A stretch of 18,655 nucleotides of DNA from Deltaproteobacteria bacterium (lineage in GTDB: Bacteria; Desulfobacterota; Desulfobacteria; Desulfobacterales; JAABPS01): NCBI GenBank assembly GCA_019309685.1, contig JAFDFT010000007.1, positions 1 to 18,655 on the forward strand, written 5' to 3'. The translations under genes were made by a program, and so were the position numbers. The notes under the pieces are model-generated. The model had not been told where the DNA came from. It did no database searches and saw nothing but the letters and a program-made list of their open reading frames with translations. How positions within the stretch are numbered: the first letter of the stretch is position 1; each line of letters begins with the position of its first letter. This document shows, piece after piece, positions 16,079 to 18,655 of the stretch.

Positions 16079-16528
16079 TTAAATCTCATCATTTACGTGT
16101 TCATCTGATTCTATCCAGAATAACTGTAAGCCAATTTCACCTACAAGATCTTCTCCTATACGAGTATGTCCATTTAGTTTCATATAGCTGTCAACACTTA
16201 GTGTCGATGTAATATGGGTTGAGATAATCGAATTTGCCCGTATTCGGTCTGCAAAAAAAGATGCTGAGTTAATTCCAACAATCCACCCTCTTTCTTTGCC
16301 TGTTCTTAGTTTTTTCTTTTCTTTGTTCCAGGCAATATAAATACCGGCTGTTTGTGCGGCCAACTCAACTAATACAACCGGGTTAACGTAACGATCATCG
16401 AAAAGCGGCCATTGGTCATTGACAATCGACTCAGTAACTGCTTTATCTTTGCTGACGAGAACGATTTTATCAATAAGCTTCATCCTGCCGCGATGCGGAA
16501 TATATTCTTCTGCGTTTAGATCATCCAT
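16079..16528 (-). CDS. ApeP-like 3-hydroxyacyl-ACP dehydratase (hotdog fold)
   Basis: 149 residues. The N-terminal PHRGRMKLIDKI block is the hallmark of the ApeP-type hotdog dehydratases of aryl polyene clusters; the PxxxVELAAQTAGIY helix (about residues 50-64) is the central hotdog helix with a conserved Glu (E55). It removes water from 3-hydroxyacyl-ACP to leave the double bonds of the polyene. First gene of the minus-strand set and divergent from the ACP at 16662, with 133 bp between them. ATG start (16526-16528); ribosome binding site weak. Sequence type is convincing; partner specificity unknown. Confidence 0.82.
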   Translation of the reverse strand: MDDLNAEEYIPHRGRMKLIDKIVLVSKDKAVTESIVNDQWPLFDDRYVNPVVLVELAAQTAGIYIAWNKEKKKLRTGKERGWIVGINSASFFADRIRANSIISTHITSTLSVDSYMKLNGHTRIGEDLVGEIGLQLFWIESDEHVNDEI

Positions 16529-16571
16529 GGCAAAACACTAAAAATATATTGTAATTTTTAAAAAAAAGCTG

Positions 16572-16601
16572 CATATAAACGAGCATTCATTTTTACATCA
16601 A
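16572..16601 (-). promoter_or_regulatory. Candidate minus-strand promoter in the divergent region
   Basis: On the minus strand TTGATG (16596-16601) and TATATG (16572-16577) are 18 bases apart, placing a start near 16565, about 37 bases before the dehydratase ATG. The 133-bp divergent gap must also hold a plus-strand promoter for the ACP set, for which I see no clear match. Confidence 0.3.
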
Positions 16602-16661
16602 TTTTCGTTATTAGTAAAGGTGCAATAACTTTCTTATATCTACTTAACCTGGACACAATAA

Positions 16662-16928
16662 ATGGAAAAACTGTTAATCGAGTTAAAGGCCAAGATAATT
16701 GATACGCTTTGTCTGACAGATGTAACGCCCGAGGATATCGAGGAAAATGAACCGCTTGTCGGCGGTGTTTTAGGAATCGACAGCATTGATATTCTGGAAC
16801 TGGTGATGATGATTGAAGAAGACTATTCTATTCGTATCGCGAATAAGGATCTGGCTGTAAAAGCTTTTTCATCATTAAAGTCCCTTGCAACTTATATTCA
16901 TGAAAACCTTCCAAACGCCTCTAATTAA
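16662..16928 (+). CDS. Acyl carrier protein (second of three)
   Basis: 88-residue acidic carrier protein with the phosphopantetheine motif GIDSIDILELV (S41). The preceding LVGGVLGIDS and downstream MIEEDYSIRI fit polyketide/APE-type ACPs (ApeE/ApeF-like) rather than housekeeping AcpP, whose motif is GADSLDTVE. It is the first gene of the plus-strand set, divergent from the dehydratase-reductase operon. The next gene, a polysaccharide deacetylase, overlaps its 3' end by 29 bases, so the two are translationally coupled. Confidence 0.9.
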   Translation: MEKLLIELKAKIIDTLCLTDVTPEDIEENEPLVGGVLGIDSIDILELVMMIEEDYSIRIANKDLAVKAFSSLKSLATYIHENLPNASN

Positions 16929-17760
16929 CAACCATCCACTACGTTTTTTTTTAACTCCATCCCATTTCATCGGCTTTGGGTCATACATAGCGGCATTTTT
17001 GCTCTATTTTTACGATGTCCGATTCACTCTTACTCCTTTAGCGCTGTTTATCCTGCTTTGCTTTATCGCGCCATTTTGTCCAAAAATAGGCTTTTTTCTT
17101 CCGGTTATTCGAAAAGGCAAATCTAAAACAAAGGGTGTGGCTATTACATTTGACGATGGGCCTGATTCCATAACAACTCCCCTTGTACTCGACCTTCTTT
17201 CAGAATATGATGCCAAAGCAACTTTTTTCGTAACCGGTAAAAAAGCCGTTAAACACCCTGAATTAATAAATAAAATTATATCTAACGGGCATTCCATAGG
17301 CAATCATACTTACACTCATGACCCTTTTATTATGTTAAAATCTGCACATCACTTGCATAAAGAAATAGAAACGACCCAGGAAACATTAAAAAAACAAGGT
17401 ATTGTCCCTTTGATTTTTCGGCCTCCGGTAGGGATCACTAATCCAAAACTTTACAAAATTCTTGATATGAATGGACTTTATTGTGTTAATTACAATCGCA
17501 GGGCGTGTGACGCTGGTAATAAACGGATTAAAAATCTAGCGCAAAAAATTTTAAAACGCGTCGGTCCCGGTGATATTATCATGCTTCATGACACGCTGCC
17601 TGTAAAGGGAAATGAACTATATGTATGGCTAAATGAGATCGATAATTTATTGTCCGGCATTATGAATAAAGGATTCAGTATCTTGCCTTTATCCGATATT
17701 ATTGGAAAATCTGTGATGAAATTAACTAATTCCCGCCCAGAAATTAGATATTTTGCTTGA
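16900..17760 (+). CDS. Membrane-anchored polysaccharide deacetylase family protein
   Basis: 286 residues from ATG at 16900 (a TTG at 16885 in the same frame would add five). Two N-terminal hydrophobic segments (within about 15-65) are followed by a NodB-homology domain, likely periplasmic. Motifs: ITFDDGPD (catalytic and metal Asp), HSIGNHTYTH (two metal His), FRPPVG and MLHDTLP. All metal ligands are present, so it should be active, probably removing an N- or O-acetyl group from a sugar. It overlaps the ACP by 29 bases and is followed by a dehydratase and another ACP, so it is built into the biosynthetic operon. This suggests the final lipid carries an amino sugar or other acetylated head group (inference). 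Ribosome binding site weak. Confidence 0.85.
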   Translation: MKTFQTPLINNHPLRFFLTPSHFIGFGSYIAAFLLYFYDVRFTLTPLALFILLCFIAPFCPKIGFFLPVIRKGKSKTKGVAITFDDGPDSITTPLVLDLLSEYDAKATFFVTGKKAVKHPELINKIISNGHSIGNHTYTHDPFIMLKSAHHLHKEIETTQETLKKQGIVPLIFRPPVGITNPKLYKILDMNGLYCVNYNRRACDAGNKRIKNLAQKILKRVGPGDIIMLHDTLPVKGNELYVWLNEIDNLLSGIMNKGFSILPLSDIIGKSVMKLTNSRPEIRYFA

Positions 17761-17819
17761 GTTCAAGGAAGGACACTAACTAAAAAGGCTGGTCTTTATA
17801 ATAAGAACATATACGAATC

Positions 17820-18179
17820 ATGACAAATTGGCATACAATCGAACTCGATAAAAATTCTAATCAGAATAATATCTACGCCCATGTTGAAATATGTCCGGAA
17901 TCTCCCTGGTTTTCGGGTCATTTCCCGGATGAGCCTATTCTTCCGGGTTTTGCCACGCTATCCATGGTTTTTGATGCGATACAGCTCATCTCCAACAACA
18001 AATTGGTCCTGACCGGGCTAAAGAAAATTCGATTTAAGCAGGTGATAAAGCCGGGCGACAGGCTTGAAATTAAAGCTGAAACACAAAATAATATACATTC
18101 GTACTCTTTTACCGTACATGCCAACGGAATTCATGCATGCAAAGGTAGATTGTTAGTTGACTATTTTAATAAAACTTGA
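17820..18179 (+). CDS. FabA/FabZ-type hotdog dehydratase (ApeI-like)
   Basis: 119-residue hotdog-fold protein. The active-site block FSGHFPDEPILPG gives the catalytic histidine H34. The position where FabZ has its catalytic Glu (PGxxxxE) is S48 here, so a different acid must assist, or activity is altered; APE-type ApeI proteins also diverge at this helix. In APE synthesis ApeI and ApeP act together as the two dehydratases, and both types are present here on opposite strands. It lies 59 bp after the deacetylase and 63 bp before the last ACP. ATG start. Confidence 0.82.
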   Translation: MTNWHTIELDKNSNQNNIYAHVEICPESPWFSGHFPDEPILPGFATLSMVFDAIQLISNNKLVLTGLKKIRFKQVIKPGDRLEIKAETQNNIHSYSFTVHANGIHACKGRLLVDYFNKT

Positions 18180-18242
18180 ATTGTTATTCTGATAATTTTT
18201 TGATATTGTTTTCTGAATTTTTTATATACCAAGGAGGAATAT

Positions 18243-18515
18243 ATGCCTGCTCAGATCGCTAAAAAGGATTTGATTCTTCGAATCGCTGAAATTATTATTG
18301 ATGAACTTAAACTGGAAGATGTTACGCCTGATACATTTGGACCTGAAATAGACCTGGTAGATGAGCTTGGCATTGACAGTATGGATCTAGCCACCGTTGT
18401 TCTTGTTCTTCAGGATGAATATAGCATGAAATTTGACGAGGACGATTATCCCAAGCTTGTCAACATCCGTTTGATCGCCGAATATATATTGAAAAAACTT
18501 GAATCAACATCTTAA
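18243..18515 (+). CDS. Acyl carrier protein (third of three)
   Basis: 90-residue acidic ACP with motif LGIDSMDLATV (S46) and the usual helices around it (VLVLQDEYSMKF after the serine). It has the strongest ribosome binding site of the cluster (AAGGAGG at normal spacing), suggesting it is made in larger amounts than its neighbours. It follows the ApeI-like dehydratase. With ACPs at 1405 and 16662 this makes three distinct carriers; they differ enough that each probably serves its own partner enzymes (inference). Confidence 0.92.
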   Translation: MPAQIAKKDLILRIAEIIIDELKLEDVTPDTFGPEIDLVDELGIDSMDLATVVLVLQDEYSMKFDEDDYPKLVNIRLIAEYILKKLESTS

Positions 18516-18655
18516 TATTATCAATTATTCTATTCTCAGGGTATCCTATAGAAAATACAAAAAAAGAAATCTCAAAATTTACCGTCAACGATCTTTCGGG
18601 AAATCAACATAAATTTTCTGATTTAATTTCTGATCCACACATACGTGCGCGATGG
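18503..18655 (+). other. Possible start of a further gene, cut by window edge
   Basis: One frame is open from 18503 to the end. From about 18539 it reads GYPIENTKKEISKFTVNDL and then a G-x-H-F-SDL pattern, loosely like the N-terminus of redoxin/TlpA-like proteins. No ATG, GTG or TTG start and no good ribosome binding site is visible, so it could be chance, a rare start or a frameshifted copy. Confidence 0.2.

Overview
The window reads as chromosomal DNA of an AT-leaning Gram-negative bacterium. A deltaproteobacterial sulfate reducer of the Desulfobacterales type is my best guess, from gene content and the style of the intergenic repeats; this is inference, as no rRNA or marker gene is present. 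Gram-negative envelope machinery is explicit: a LolA-like periplasmic carrier, a DUF3261-type lipoprotein, LpxL-like and PlsC-like acyltransferases, and a Tat-exported lipoprotein.

The main content is a type II fatty-acid/polyketide-like system related to aryl polyene (APE) clusters, split into two blocks. Left block (1-5141): an LpxL-like acyltransferase cut by the window edge, then on + an acyl carrier protein (ACP), a FabF-type ketosynthase and a PlsC-like acyltransferase. A convergent B12-type radical SAM enzyme follows. Right block (11954-18515): a second B12-type radical SAM enzyme with an extra N-terminal four-helix membrane region, convergent with a minus-strand set (ApeP-like dehydratase, FabG-like ketoreductase, LolA, DUF3261 lipoprotein). 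Divergent from that set is a plus-strand set (ACP, membrane-anchored polysaccharide deacetylase, ApeI/FabZ-like dehydratase, ACP). KS, KR, two dehydratases and three ACPs could build a conjugated polyene-type acyl chain. The acyltransferases would attach it to a lipid or glycolipid, and LolA plus DUF3261 would help place it in the outer membrane. The two radical SAM enzymes are not part of the standard APE set and are the most interesting chemistry. No AMP ligase, chain-length factor, thioesterase or MMPL exporter is visible, so the cluster probably continues beyond one or both edges.

Between the blocks (5422-11631) lie genes with no proven link to the pathway: a Tat-lipoprotein Old Yellow Enzyme-like flavin reductase, an RhlE-type DEAD-box helicase with an apparent attenuator in its leader, an MBL-fold hydrolase, a membrane-anchored alpha/beta hydrolase, and a LytTR regulator next to a four-helix membrane protein, which resembles a LytTR regulator/inhibitor pair.

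The intergenic DNA carries structure of its own: two diverged copies (3740-3863 and 15143-15261) of one folded repeat whose stems change in a compensating way, a run of small palindromes at 911-1008, and a scrambled inverted repeat at about 9462-9547. No tRNA, rRNA, CRISPR array, transposase or phage gene was seen.
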